Assembly (NCBI GenBank): GCA_963965975.1
Contig: OZ014414.1
Coordinates: 930,001 to 994,000, forward strand
DNA: 64,000 nucleotides
Direction: 5' to 3'
Origin: Xestospongia bergquistia
Taxonomy: Eukaryota > Porifera > Demospongiae > Haplosclerida > Petrosiidae
The notes below the pieces were generated by a model. It made no database searches, was not told the origin of the DNA, and saw nothing but the letters and a program-made list of their open reading frames with translations. Within the stretch, counting starts at the first letter, position 1. The number at the start of each line of letters is the position of its first letter. This document shows positions 40,700 to 52,529 of this stretch, piece by piece. The position numbers and the translations under genes are program-made.

Positions 40700-42367
40700 T
40701 CAAGAACAGCGAATATATCCAGTAAAAGATGATTTATTAGCACTTTCTTCAGCATCCAATCTCTCCATAAAAATGTTTTCAATCACGATTCTCATGCTTG
40801 TATCATAATTGTTTTCTCTCTGTCTTAGCTTGTAGCATCGTGAAACATACACATACACAATTAATCCAATTACACATATCATAAATTGAATTGAAAGGCT
40901 CCAAAAACTACAAGAGAGTTTACTTGGACCATTAATGTCAGAAAATAAAAAAGGGAGAAACAGTAATGAACCAATATTTATATATACACCACGAATAAAA
41001 AAGAACATACCTGTTAGCATGCCACTCATATTAACAGGTGCTTGGCTACATATAAATTCAAAAATGAAGATATAGCTGAGTCCGTCAACTAAACTTGAAA
41101 GTGAAAATGGAATAATGTAGTAAAGATAGGATATATCAAGTGGTTTGTGTTGGTGACTTGTAGAAAGGAAGCAACCTATATCATAATGAGTGACAAAATG
41201 TCCAACTGTATCAATAACAAGCATTGATATTAAAGAGAGTATCATTAATATGTATGTAGCACCTAATCCTCTAAGTGGATTAAGAAGAAAGAACTCGATT
41301 TTTGGAAAGAGTGGTATAATCACGAGCTCTACTAGTGGTATCACTATCACAATGATTTCATCAAATGGACTCCATAAAACATATGATCCGTAACCACTGA
41401 GTGTAGATGTAGCTCCTTTTAATGAGTTAGTATATTTTAAAACTCCTAAAATTGTGTGATAATATACAATAAAATAGCCAACTGTGCTAAGAAAAAAACC
41501 TAAAATCCTCCAAAATGTTTTTATGTCTTCTACTTCACTTTCACTAAAACATCCACCATACTTCTGTTTGCCTAGATCAATCCTACTTGGTGCCACATTT
41601 TCCCAGTACGTTAGAGCACTCCTGTTCTTTGAAATCTTATGTTGCCAGGCATATTTCAGTACTTGATAGATCATTTTGTATGGATTTTTCTTTAGAATAC
41701 CACTTGCTTTAAACTTATAATTTAAACAGGCATGAAGACATAGTGCAATCGAAGAAACTATAAAAATAATTAATCCAGTAATAAGCACTAATGCAGCATC
41801 ATAAATAGATCTTTCAACAAATGCTATGTAGCCAGGGATATATCCAATAAATATTCCCCATACCATCCAGTGAATGAAAGCCCTAGAATGTGTGTTTGAT
41901 TTATCATACAATTGATCTAAACCTAATGGAGGAATATTGGTAAAAAGACCTGCTGTACCAAACATCAACAGCAACAGTGCAATTCCAGAAATTCCATATT
42001 TGGCTATGTTAACTGGTACTCCACATGTCCCATATTGAATACAGTAACTGATGACTTGAAGAAGAGTACCTAGCCAACAGGACCACAGACTCAAGTGAAT
42101 AGCTTTCTCGCGACCAATTTTTGTATCAGCTAACCACCCAGTAATGGGAAATAGGATTGCAAGTAAAAAATATTGTAAAGTTGATGTTAGAAGTCTGCTG
42201 CTGGATTCAATAGAAGGAATGATATCTTGACAAGAGGATTCAGGTCCTGTGCTTATAGAGAAGACAATATTAAACTCAAGCTGTGTGCAAGCACCAGTTA
42301 CAATAGAATAGAAAACCAATAGCCATGCTGGTAAATTCATAGAACGATTCTTTAGCTCATATCTCAT
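40700..42367 (-). CDS. POT/SLC15-like multi-pass transporter
   Basis: 555 codons from the ATG at 42367 (MRYELKNRSMNLPAWLLV). The frame upstream has a GTG and then a stop, so no longer ATG start exists. TM1 reads CTQLEFNIVFSIST. Boxes are GWLADTKIGREKAI, LGLDQLYDKSNTHSRAFIHW, KYGGCFSESEVEDIKTFWRI (Cys replaces Pro of GGPF, which is rare in the family) and EFICSQAPVNMSG. The loop has ISKNRSALTYWENVAPSRID. It groups with the plus-strand pair 34028/36214 by its DISYLYYIIPF and GCFLST features, although it lies on the other strand. Confidence 0.87.
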   Translation of the reverse strand: MRYELKNRSMNLPAWLLVFYSIVTGACTQLEFNIVFSISTGPESSCQDIIPSIESSSRLLTSTLQYFLLAILFPITGWLADTKIGREKAIHLSLWSCWLGTLLQVISYCIQYGTCGVPVNIAKYGISGIALLLLMFGTAGLFTNIPPLGLDQLYDKSNTHSRAFIHWMVWGIFIGYIPGYIAFVERSIYDAALVLITGLIIFIVSSIALCLHACLNYKFKASGILKKNPYKMIYQVLKYAWQHKISKNRSALTYWENVAPSRIDLGKQKYGGCFSESEVEDIKTFWRILGFFLSTVGYFIVYYHTILGVLKYTNSLKGATSTLSGYGSYVLWSPFDEIIVIVIPLVELVIIPLFPKIEFFLLNPLRGLGATYILMILSLISMLVIDTVGHFVTHYDIGCFLSTSHQHKPLDISYLYYIIPFSLSSLVDGLSYIFIFEFICSQAPVNMSGMLTGMFFFIRGVYINIGSLLFLPFLFSDINGPSKLSCSFWSLSIQFMICVIGLIVYVYVSRCYKLRQRENNYDTSMRIVIENIFMERLDAEESANKSSFTGYIRCS

Positions 42368-43249
42368 CTTGGTGAGTTTCACTGACCATTAATGGAAACA
42401 TTAACTGTATAGTATGCATAAATATAACTTTAAAAAAACAAGTGTAATGAACTAGTGTAGGTTGTTTCGTTTACTTTCTTTTATAAATAAACGATGATGC
42501 AATTTCATTGCTTTCAATGAATGACTGCAAAAACTTTCATTATAAAGTACAAACACTATATTTATATAATCATTTTATAGCTTTAGTTATAGTCATTTTA
42601 TTAACACTGTGTCACTAAATAGAAACACAAAATACTATTCATGTTTAGGGCATAAATAGTTTGAAAATGAAGATTTGTAAATAAGATGATTCAATTTCTA
42701 GAGCGCTACACTATTGCTTATGGAATTATGCCCCTTTAGAATAATTATCTAGTATTACTTAAGCCATTAGTTGCATGAGAGTTACTCGGCACACGTTATA
42801 TTCACAAATATTTACTTAAGATTTACAGACAACAGAGGCTACATTCTTGTATTCTATTTCCTTGAATAGTGATCTGAGCCTCTACTTTCTTCCCAATAAT
42901 TTTGACCAGTCCTCTAAATGGATGAGACCTCTAAATGAGGTAGGCCTTTATCTTACAGTAGCTTGTTAGAATATTTCTGTAGATAGCCAACAGCTGTAAG
43001 TTTGAAAGAAAGACAGACAAACTTTCACTTGAAACATAAAGAATAGCAGTAACACGAGTACATATAACTAGATGTGGGAAGGGTGTGGTCAATACATTAT
43101 AATTTGAGACAGACCTCTATTTAGTATTTGGCTCAGATTACACAGGCCTCAATTCAAGACAAATGCTCTAGATTTATTTTGAAGGAATATGGTACATAAT
43201 ATATCATTAAACAGTTGAAACACAAAGTTAAGTTATAACAGCATTCAGC
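42368..43249. other. Intergenic spacer
   Basis: About 880 bp. The motif CCTCTAAATG / CCTCTATTTAG recurs several times between 42885 and 43120 (GACCAGTCCTCTAAATGGAT, GAGACCTCTAAATGAGGTAG, CAGACCTCTATTTAG), suggesting a decayed dispersed repeat. No gene seen. Confidence 0.5.
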
Positions 43250-45049
43250 TTAGTTATTGTCCAATAGAGCTACAGAAGAGTCTTCTATATCAAAAGCTGA
43301 TATTGATACAATTTCATTTACAGAGTGTCTTTCTTTGGCATTTAATATTTTATCATAGTATTGAGTTACTATAGAAGTCACATGATACTCTTCCCCTCTC
43401 TTCCTCCTTTTGTATCGCCTAGAAACCAAAAGATTCACAACAACCCCAACTCCACAAATGGAGACTTGAATGAGTAGAATCCAGAATGTGCAGGTCAATT
43501 TCCCAGGAGCAGGAATATCAACACCAGGAATTGAAGTGGGTAACTGCAAGAAAGCACCAATGTTAAGATAAAAGGCCCGTACAAACCAGAACACTCCTAA
43601 AAGCATACCACCCATGTTGATAGGTGCTTGGCAGCAGATAAATTCCAGAGCAAATAAGTAGCTAAAAAAATCAGCTAAGCCTGTGAAAAAAAGTGGTATG
43701 GTATATAATGTATAAGGCAAGCTTATTGTGGCTGAAGTATCAAAGCAGGTCAGGTACTGAGTAGTTACAATATGGCCGACAGTGTCAATGGTAAATATAC
43801 AACAAAGTCCCACAAAGAGGAGTAAGTAGACTGCATTGAGACCTCTCAATGGATTTAGAAGAAAATAATCCAATTTAGGAAAAAGTGGCAGTATTACTAG
43901 CTCTAGCAGAGGTACCAATAAGAACCCTTGCTGATCAAATACTTTATATATAACTAAAGCACCATACCCATCGAAACTAGTAGTTGCCCCTTCCATTTGA
44001 TCAATGAATTGAAAGATACCATTCACAATAACATAGTAAGGGATATAGAAGCCAAAGAATGAAACAAAAATGACCACAATGCGCCAAAATGTTTTCACAT
44101 CCTCTGGTTGTTCATCATCAAATGGTCCACCATATCTTGCTTTACCTAAGTCAATACGACTAGGAAGTTCATTTTCCCAGTAAGTAAGAGCACTTCGTTG
44201 TTCAGGTACTTTGTGGCTGTAAGCATACTTCATAACTTCATATACAGTTTTGTAGGGGTTTTGTCGCAATGGAGTACTTGACTCATATTCAAATGTGTCT
44301 TGAAATAGTATGTTAATACAGTTTGCCATAGTAACAATAGTAAAAATGATAATGGCAGATATTAAAAGAAACACGGGATCATAAATGGTCTCAGGTAAAA
44401 AGGCTAAATAATCTGTGAAAAATCCAACAAACATTCCCCAAACTAACCAATGAACAAATCCTCTTACTTGTGATGTAGAAGCTTCTGGTAGTTGATCTAA
44501 ACCAAATGACAACATATTAGCATAAAATCCAGCATTTCCAAGTACAATCAGCATCAATGCTACACCAGATATACCATATTTGGCTATGTTGACTGACAGT
44601 CCACAAGTACTGTATTGAATGCAGTAACTAATCATCTGAAAGAGTGTCCCAAACCAACTCAACCACAAACTCAAGTTAATAGCCTTTCTTCTCCCAATTT
44701 TAGTATCAGCTAGCCATCCCATAATTGGAAAAGCAACAAAGAAAAGAATATTTTGTATGAATATAGGCACTTGTGTGGCAGCTGCTGATGAGCTCTGAGG
44801 CCTTGGAAAATAACAAGATTGCTCTTCAGGATTTGTAGCCATTGCAAATGCAATATTGAATCCAATGTCCATCGAGAAGTCCACAGCCATGGCATAGAAG
44901 ACCACTAATCCTGCTGGAAAATTCAAAGCCCTTCCTTTCACTTCATTTACATACTTGGTCCAGAGAGAATGATTGGGATTTGATTTGAGAGATGAAGTAA
45001 CAGTCTGTTTAGTGTTTTTGGAGGGAGCCTCAGGATCCACCAGAGCCAT
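43250..45049 (-). CDS. POT/SLC15-like multi-pass transporter
   Basis: 599 codons, ATG at 45049 (MALVDPEAPSKNTKQTVTSS), with a hydrophilic N-terminal tail of about 40 residues. TM1 reads FSMDIGFNIAFAMAT. Boxes are GWLADTKIGRRKAI, SYCIQYSTCGLSVNIAKYGI (Ser for Gly and Pro), FGLDQLPEASTSQVRGFVHW, RYGGPFDDEQPEDVKTFWRI and EFICCQAPINMGG (Cys for Ser of SQAP). The loop is YSHKVPEQRSALTYWENELP. The C-terminal tail is long (SVNEIVSISAFDIEDSSVAL). It is intermediate between the older genes to the left and the B-type genes of the array, which share the EFICCQ box. Confidence 0.88.
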   Translation of the reverse strand: MALVDPEAPSKNTKQTVTSSLKSNPNHSLWTKYVNEVKGRALNFPAGLVVFYAMAVDFSMDIGFNIAFAMATNPEEQSCYFPRPQSSSAAATQVPIFIQNILFFVAFPIMGWLADTKIGRRKAINLSLWLSWFGTLFQMISYCIQYSTCGLSVNIAKYGISGVALMLIVLGNAGFYANMLSFGLDQLPEASTSQVRGFVHWLVWGMFVGFFTDYLAFLPETIYDPVFLLISAIIIFTIVTMANCINILFQDTFEYESSTPLRQNPYKTVYEVMKYAYSHKVPEQRSALTYWENELPSRIDLGKARYGGPFDDEQPEDVKTFWRIVVIFVSFFGFYIPYYVIVNGIFQFIDQMEGATTSFDGYGALVIYKVFDQQGFLLVPLLELVILPLFPKLDYFLLNPLRGLNAVYLLLFVGLCCIFTIDTVGHIVTTQYLTCFDTSATISLPYTLYTIPLFFTGLADFFSYLFALEFICCQAPINMGGMLLGVFWFVRAFYLNIGAFLQLPTSIPGVDIPAPGKLTCTFWILLIQVSICGVGVVVNLLVSRRYKRRKRGEEYHVTSIVTQYYDKILNAKERHSVNEIVSISAFDIEDSSVALLDNN

Positions 45050-45845
45050 TAACTTAAAAAGGTAATATAGTAGCAGAGAGACCAGTAGCCTCTAGGTTAT
45101 ATACCTGATATAGCATATATAAATTGCACTGTACTGTTGTGATAAGAATTGTGATTGAACCTCTTGTCACTCTCTTGTCTAAACAGAACTCAAAGGTGAT
45201 AACCATGCACAGAGCACATGACATCTAATGACAATTATTACGTTTGCAGTTAATTAACATTAATATTAATTAGACCTCAATGTTTCATGAAATGACAAGT
45301 TATTAATCCATGTGTACAAGGTTATTACATCACAGAGATAAACTTAGGGTTTTAGATCTATTCATTAATATCATACAATGTTTTAGTTTTGTAATTGCTT
45401 AGTCTAATTGAGCAACTATCTAAGCAGCCTTAAGTACAGGTTTATAATACTGTTATAGTTGCAAGTGTTAATAGGGAATTAATACATAGTCTTGCATATC
45501 AAGTCATACAGTATGAAATATTTCAATCAATAAATTTTCAACAGTAAAAAGTGACGATTAAGATATTAAATTGATATTGCAGATTGTCCACTACCACAGT
45601 AATAGTATACAAATCAATATATAAATTAAAACTAAGTATAATTTTTACCAATTAATTTTGAGACCTCTGGATGAACATACAGTATCATTAATATGCAGAG
45701 AACATTGTAACAAATGATAGTACAACATTGAAAAGTTTAGATCAAATTTATTCATTAAATACTAGTAAAAAGGTTGTATATACTTAGTAAATATACTTTA
45801 ATATTAGGACACAATACACATATTACAGTATGACCTTTAATACAT
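45050..45845. other. Spacer with array-type flank and an insertion
   Basis: Bases about 45074-45210 (GAGACCAGTAGCCTCTAGGT onward) recur at about 60440-60575, and 45260-45575 matches the 3' flank of every B-type gene. About 45590-45845 has no counterpart in the other units and appears to be inserted at the end of the broken B copy. The promoter of the 43250 gene must be in the first few hundred bases. Confidence 0.65.
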
Positions 45846-47553
45846 AAGATGATGTTGTCATAACAAAAGTTCCCTCTTGTTGCAAGACACGATCTATGTG
45901 TGCCTCTATTGCTTCTTGATAAAGGTATGTTTCTCTTCGTATGCGTCTCTTATAATGTCAGGATACATACCAAAATACAATAAATCCAATAATACATAAC
46001 AAGACCTCAAAAACCAATATCCAAAAACTACAAGAGAGCCGGTCTGGACCATCAATAGTCCAGAGTGAAAAAGGAAGGGCAAAAAGAGCTCCAATAATAT
46101 ATTGAGATAAAAACCTCGTATGAACCAAAGAACACCAGATAGCATACCACTCATATTAAGTGGAGATTGACAACATATAAACTCAAGTAGAAAGATGTAA
46201 CTCAGAACATCTGCTAACCCAGTTAGTGTTAATGGAATGGCATAGTATAGAAAAGAGATGGGTAGAACTCCATATGATGAGCTAGTAGTGAAATAACAGT
46301 GAACAAAATCTTGAGCTAAATAATGACCCACAGTGTCTAGAATTAATATACCTATTAATCCAGTAAGTAGTAAGCAATAAACAATTTTTAATCCCCTTAA
46401 AGGATTAAGAATAAAATATTCAAATTTAGGAAAAAGAGGCAGTATGATTAACTCTACCAGAGGGACCAGTATTATAATTTGTTCATCAAGTGCTTTCCAA
46501 AGTACAACTGATCCATAGCCATTTAAACTTGTTGTAGCTCCTTTCATTGCATTTAAATAGGGAAATACACCATCTACTACAATGTAATATGGTATATAGA
46601 AACCAAAAGTTGACAAAAGGATCTCAACTATTCTCCAAAATGTCTTTACATCTTCAACATCAGTTTCATTGAAAGGTCCTCCATATTTTTGTTTTCCCAG
46701 GTTAATCCGACTAATTATTTGTTCTCCCAATAGGTGAAGGCACTCCTGTTCTTTGGACATTTATGTTGCCAAGCATATTTGAGTACTTGATAAATCATCT
46801 TGTAAGGGTTTCTTGATAGAATTCCTGTTGACTCAAATCTTCTCTTGAAAATAATGTTTAAGCATAAAGCAATTGTAATAAGTGTAAATGTTATAATGCT
46901 TGTGACTAATACCAATTTAGAATCATAAATTGTCTCTTTATGCAAAGCCATGTAATCATTTAACAGCCCAATGAACAGTCCCCATACCAGCCAATGCACA
47001 AATGCACGTAATTGAGAATTTGAAGCATCAAACAATTGATCTAGCCCATAAGCTAGCATATTGGAATAGAAACCAGCTGTTCCCAATACAAGCAACAACA
47101 GAGCCACTGTTGATATTCCATACTTAGCAATATTAACTGGTAATCCACAAGTACCATATTGAATACTGTAACTGGAGACCTGAAGAAAAGTCCCAAACCA
47201 ACAGAACCACAGACTTAAATTAATAGATTTTTGGCGTCCAATTTTTGTATCAGCCAACCAACCCATTACTGGATAAGCTGTAAAGAATATTATATTGTGG
47301 ACAAAAGAGATTTGATATGCAGCTGCTTGTTTTCTTCTGGTACAGGAGCCCAGCATGTTCCTTCTTCAGGCCTTGTAGATAAAGCAAATGCAATGTTGAA
47401 GCCGATATCAATGCATAAATTAATAGCTATGGTATAAAATATCAACAACCATGCTGGCAAGTTCAGATTTCGGTTTGTCAGTCCTTTATGATATCTGACA
47501 AAAAATGTTTGTAGTTTGAAATACAGAGATGCTTGAAAATTTCTGCCTCCTAT
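45846..47553 (-). pseudogene. B-type POT/SLC15-like transporter, broken copy 1
   Basis: Aligns along its length with the intact B gene at 55798-57507, but the initiator ATG is ATA (47553-47551). A T is missing near 47327 (within the AAAQ loop) and another near 46730 (within ENKIISR); five extra bases interrupt TM10 near 46095; and the C-terminal codons are displaced by a roughly 260-bp insertion. These show it is a genuine host pseudogene rather than one sequencing error. It keeps CPKNRSAFTYW and EFICCQSPLNMSG, shared with the copies at 50824 and 55798. Confidence 0.9.
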
Positions 47554-48190
47554 GATACAGACAGCACTGGAAAAGATTCTACAACATCTGAGAAGTTATG
47601 ACATATTTGAACTAAAAATACTTATTCAAGTTAGGAAAGTAAAACTAAGAGTTGTATAAAGAGCTGGCAGTTGTTATTAATAGTCACAACAATGTATTTA
47701 TCACTGTACTTTTACTATAAACACAATCAATGTACTTTACTATACATACATACATTTATACTAACAGATAACCTATTTGTTATATAGAACAAATTTAATA
47801 CATATATATTAAATGTGAATTATATGTCATAGTAGTTTACTTTAGGGGAATTTTTGGGAGAATACAAAGTGCAAAGATCACAAGACATTGAAATAACTTA
47901 TACATAGTGTTATTTTACAACTGTTTTCTTAGTTACTTGCAATGTTGTTTATAGTATAGTGGTAATAATGAAAAATTGAGAGCAGATAAATGAGTATTAA
48001 TAGCGGAACCTAACAATGATCATGTGACTTTTTCTTTGTATAATGTTAAAACATACACATAAGTATATGTACATACTAACACAAGTATATGTGTGTGTAT
48101 ATACAATGGTTATACAAGCAATTGCCATTGGAAATATATACTTATTCAATGTTTGTTGCTTTAAAATATGAAGTACTTTGTGATCAGTAG
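47554..48190. other. B-to-A spacer of the array, copy 1
   Basis: About 640 bp, nearly identical to 52530-53163 and 57508-58158 (landmarks TAGTTTACTTTAGGGGAATT and AACACAAGTATATGTGTGTG). It contains the promoter of the B gene and the 3' flank of the A gene. Confidence 0.75.
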
Positions 48191-49873
48191 TTATAGTTCC
48201 TCAATAACCCATCCAGACAAGATATGATCATCCTTTTTATCCACATTTTCATTAGCTAACATGTGTTCATAATGTTTTTCAACAACTTCATGAAGACTAT
48301 AATTCTCTCCTCGCTGTCTTTGTTTATACCAGTAAGCTGTGAACATGTATGTAAACCCACCAATTAAGATAACAATGAATTGTGCAAGCAATGACCAAAA
48401 TGTGCAAGTCAAGTGACCAGGTCTATCTAAGTTTGGTATTGTGAAAAAGATAGTTCTCATAATGGCACCAACACTTATATATAAAGCACGTATAAACCAG
48501 TATACTCCAGTTAACATACCATTCATATTAGCTGGTGCCTGACTACATATGAACTCGAAGCTGCCTATAAAAGATAAAATGTCTATAAATCCAATCAAAG
48601 AAAATGGTATGATGTAATAAAGAAATGACATGTTAACTGTAGCCATGTCTTCAATGTTAGCACAAGTGACTGGTGGCATTTGGAATTGACTAACTGTGTC
48701 AATAATGAACATAGCAATGAATGAACCTAGAAGAAGTGTGTAAGAAATACCAATCCATTTGAGTGGTTTAAGAAGGAAGTATTCAATTTTTGGGAAGAGA
48801 GGGATGACAATCAATTCCAATAGTGGTACTAATATTATAATGTTAAAATCAAATGCACTCCACAGTGCATATGAACCATACCCATTAAGTGTAGTTGTAG
48901 CACCCTCTAGTTTGTCAACATATAAAAATACACCATTGACAACAGTGTAATAAGGAATGTATATACCAAAAGTGGATAGCAGTAATGTCACCATTCTCCA
49001 AAATGTTTTTGTGTCTTCAACTTCATCTTCCTTAAATGGCCCACCATATTTCTCTTTACCCAAGTCAATACGACTAGGTATCTTGTTCTCCCAGTAAGTC
49101 AAGGCACTTCTGTTCTCAGGAGACTTATGCTTCCAGGCATACTTAAGAACTTGATACACCATCTTGTACGGGTTTTTCTTAAGGATTCCATCATTCCTAA
49201 ATTTACTTTTAGAAAATGTGCTAACAATCACAACAAAAGAAATTAAGAACATTGTTACAATTCCAGTGATCAAAATTAAATTTGAGTCATAAATACTTTT
49301 TTTGACAAAAGCTACGTAGCTAGTAATAAAACCTACAAAAAGTCCCCAAACTAACCAGTGTACAAAGGTTCTAATTTGGGCACTAGACCCATTAACTAAT
49401 TGATCCATTCCATAGGCAAGTACATTAGAATAAAAACTTGCAGCTCCAAGCATTAATAGCAGCAAAGCTACACCTGATATTCCATATTTGGCTATATTAA
49501 CTGGTAGTCCACAAGTGCCATATTGAATACAGTAACTGATGACTTGAAGGAGAGTCCCAAACCAACAGGACCACAGACTTAAGTTAATAGCTCTCTCACG
49601 ACCAATCTTTGTATCTGCTAACCAACCAAGAATGGGATATGTAAATGACAAGAAAATATTCTGAAGTGTAGGCACGAAATAGCTAGTAGAGACTTGATGG
49701 ACACCAGGAAATGGAGCCCAACAAGAGTTCTCCTCAGGGTCAGTAACAAGAGCAAAGATTATATTGAAGCTAATTTCTATACTGAGACCAACAGCAATGG
49801 CAAATACCACCAACAGTCTACTAGGAACATTGAGATTCCTTGATTTCAATTCTTTAAAGTATAGATCAAACAT
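48191..49873 (-). CDS. A-type POT/SLC15-like transporter, array copy 1
   Basis: 560 codons, ATG at 49873 (MFDLYFKELKSRNLNVPS). Approximate residue map: TM1 20-40 with SIEISFN (Glu33); GWLADTKIGRERAI 83-96; YCIQYGTCGLPVNIAKYGIS 114-133; YGMDQL 154-159; RTFVHWLVWG 168-177; central loop 229-290 with SPENRSALTYWENKIPSR and KYGGPFKEDEVEDTKTFWRM; EFICSQAPANM 440-450. The TM9-10 loop has MPPVTCANIEDMATVN. It differs from the other A copies in F6 and Y/F in TM1, Glu33 for Gly, and PEENS for PEDNS. All three A copies are open. Confidence 0.9.
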   Translation of the reverse strand: MFDLYFKELKSRNLNVPSRLLVVFAIAVGLSIEISFNIIFALVTDPEENSCWAPFPGVHQVSTSYFVPTLQNIFLSFTYPILGWLADTKIGRERAINLSLWSCWFGTLLQVISYCIQYGTCGLPVNIAKYGISGVALLLLMLGAASFYSNVLAYGMDQLVNGSSAQIRTFVHWLVWGLFVGFITSYVAFVKKSIYDSNLILITGIVTMFLISFVVIVSTFSKSKFRNDGILKKNPYKMVYQVLKYAWKHKSPENRSALTYWENKIPSRIDLGKEKYGGPFKEDEVEDTKTFWRMVTLLLSTFGIYIPYYTVVNGVFLYVDKLEGATTTLNGYGSYALWSAFDFNIIILVPLLELIVIPLFPKIEYFLLKPLKWIGISYTLLLGSFIAMFIIDTVSQFQMPPVTCANIEDMATVNMSFLYYIIPFSLIGFIDILSFIGSFEFICSQAPANMNGMLTGVYWFIRALYISVGAIMRTIFFTIPNLDRPGHLTCTFWSLLAQFIVILIGGFTYMFTAYWYKQRQRGENYSLHEVVEKHYEHMLANENVDKKDDHILSGWVIEEL

Positions 49874-50823
49874 AGGAAGAATGCCTCAATGACTTAAAGT
49901 CAACTATATCAACTGAAATTCAGTGGCTTCAGGTTACTATCATAAGGTTAACTATATCCTTTCAAATTCAATGGCTTCAGATTACTATCTAAAGATAAAC
50001 TTTAACCTTATAACAGTAGGTGGAGACATAGTAAATACTTATGGGTTGTAGCTCAAAATTCTACAACATTCATAGAGTAAACTACAAAATAGTACATCTA
50101 TATGGGAACAAAAGTATTATATTAGTGCAACAAATACATTGAAAACAAATATGTCTGTATACATTTTATGAATCAATAGACTGTTTATGTTTCTAACATT
50201 TTAAGTTCTATACATCCTTTTTATAATAATATTATATTATGTCATTTAAATGACTAACATTAACTTCATCCAGTAAAAAATTGTCTGCATTGAAAACACT
50301 TTAATATAATGAAATAAACAACAAGAAATAACACAAGCTTCTTTAGACTAAGACTATCTGTTTACACAATTACAATCTTGGAATGCCTTAATAAGTAGTC
50401 AATGGTAGTAATGAAAGTATATAAATGTAGTATAATCATGTCATTAACTATAGTTGTAGATAAATTATATATCCTTTCAAATTCAATAGCCTCAGACTAA
50501 TACTAATGTTACTTGCTGTTAACATTAATATTAATTGGACTTTCAATGTTTCATGAAGTGACAAGTTATTAATCCATGTGTACAATGTTATTACATTACA
50601 GAGATAAACTTATGATTTTAGGTCTATCTATCAATGTCAATCAATGTTTTACTTTGTAATTGCTTAGTCTAATTGAGCAACTACCTAAGCAGCCTTAAAT
50701 ACAGGTTTATAATACTGTTATAGTTGTTAGTGTTAATAGAGAATTAATACATAGTCTTGCATATCAAGTCATACAGTATGAAATATTTCAATCAACGAAA
50801 TTTCAATAGCAAAAGATGACTGA
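49874..50823. other. A-to-B spacer of the array, copy 1
   Basis: About 950 bp, nearly identical to 54847-55797. It contains the 5' flank of the A gene and the 3' flank of the next B gene, including an internal duplication of CTATATCCTTTCAAATTCAA near 49945 and 50469. Compared with 60430-60620, a block of roughly 170-190 bp is missing near 50500. Confidence 0.7.
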
Positions 50824-52529
50824 TTAAGATGTTAAATTCACATTACAAAGATTTTCCTCTTGTTGTAAGACACGATCTATGTGTGCCTCTATCGCTTCTT
50901 GATAAAGGTATGTTTCTCTTCGTATGCGTCTCTTATAATGTCGGGATACATACCAAAATACAATAAATTCAATAATACATAACAAGACCTCAAAAACCAA
51001 TATCCAAAAACTACAAGAGAGCCGGTCTGGACCATCAATAGTCCAGAGTGAAAAAGGAAGGGCCAAAAGAGCTCCAATATTGAGATAAAAACCTCGTATG
51101 AACCAAAGAACACCAGATAGCATACCACTCATATTAAGTGGAGATTGACAACATATAAACTCAAGTAGAAAGATGTAACTCAGAACATCTGCTAACCCAG
51201 TTAGTGTTAATGGAATGGCATAGTATAAAAAAGAGATGGGTAGAACTCCATATGATGAGCTAGTAGTGAAATAACAGTGAACAAAATCTTGAGCTAAATA
51301 ATGACCCACAGTGTCTAGAATTAATATACCTATTAATCCAGTAAGTAGTAAGCAATAAACAATTTTTAATCCCCTTAAAGGATTAAGAATAAAATATTCA
51401 AATTTAGGAAAAAGAGGCAGTATGATTAACTCTACCAGAGGGACCAGTATTATAATTTGTTCGTCAAGTGCTTTCCAAAGTACAACTGATCCATAGCCAT
51501 TTAAACTTGTAGCTCCTTTCATTGCATTTAAATAGGGAAATACACCATCTACTACAATGTAATATGGTATATAGAAACCAAAAGTTGACAAAAGGATTCC
51601 AACTATTCTCCAAAATGTCTTTACATCTTCAACATCAGTTTTATTTAAAGGTCCACCATATTTTTGTTTTCCTAGGTTAATCCGACTAATTATTTTGTTC
51701 TCCCAATAAGTGAAGGCACTCCTGTTCTTTGGACATTTATGTTGCCAAGCATATTTGAGTACTTGATAAATCATCTTGTAAGGGTTTCTTGATAGAATTC
51801 CTGTTGACTCAAATCTTGTCTTGAAAATAATGTTTAAGCATAAAGCAATTGTAATAAGTGTAAATGTTATAATGCTTGTGACTAATACCAATTTAGAATC
51901 ATAAATTGTCTCTTTATGCAAAGCCATGTAATCATTTAACAGCCCAATGAACAGTCCCCACACCAGCCAATGCACAAATGCATGCAATTGAGAATTTGAA
52001 GCATCAAACAATTGATCTAGCCCATAAGCTAGCATATTGGAATAGAAACCTGCTGTCCCAATACAAGCAACAACAGAGCCACTGTTGATATTCCATACTT
52101 AGCAATATTAACTGGTAATCCACAAGTACCATATTGAATACTGTAACTGGAGACCTGAAGAAAAGTCCCAAACCAACAGAACCACAGACTTAAATTAATA
52201 GATTTTTGGCATCCAATTTTTGTATCAGCCAACCAACCCATTACTGGATAAGCTGTAAAGAATATTATATTGTGGACAAAAGAGATTTGATATGCAGCTG
52301 CTTTGTTTTCTTCTGGTACAGGAGCCCAGCATGTTACTTCTTCAGGCCTTGTAGATAAAGCAAATGCAATGTTGAAGCCGATATCAAGGCATAAATTAAT
52401 AGCTATGGTATAAAATATCAACAACCATGCTGGCAAGTTCAGATTTCGGTCTGTCAGTCCTTTATGATATCTGACAAAAAATGTTTGTAGTTTGAAATAC
52501 AGAGATGCTTGAAAATTTCTGCCTCCCAT
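50824..52529 (-). pseudogene. B-type POT/SLC15-like transporter, broken copy 2
   Basis: ATG at 52529 (MGGRNFQASLYFKLQ) and open to about 52056, where one base is missing in GCTGTCCCAATACAAG compared with GTTCCCAATACAAG of the other B genes. The following 400 codons are open in the shifted frame to the normal stop (CNVNLTS). It also has a clean loss of one codon (GATSLNG for GATTSLNG, near 51508) and IEFIVFWYV for IGFIVFWYV. A single recent frameshift makes it a very young pseudogene or a segregating null allele; an assembly error cannot be excluded. Confidence 0.85.
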
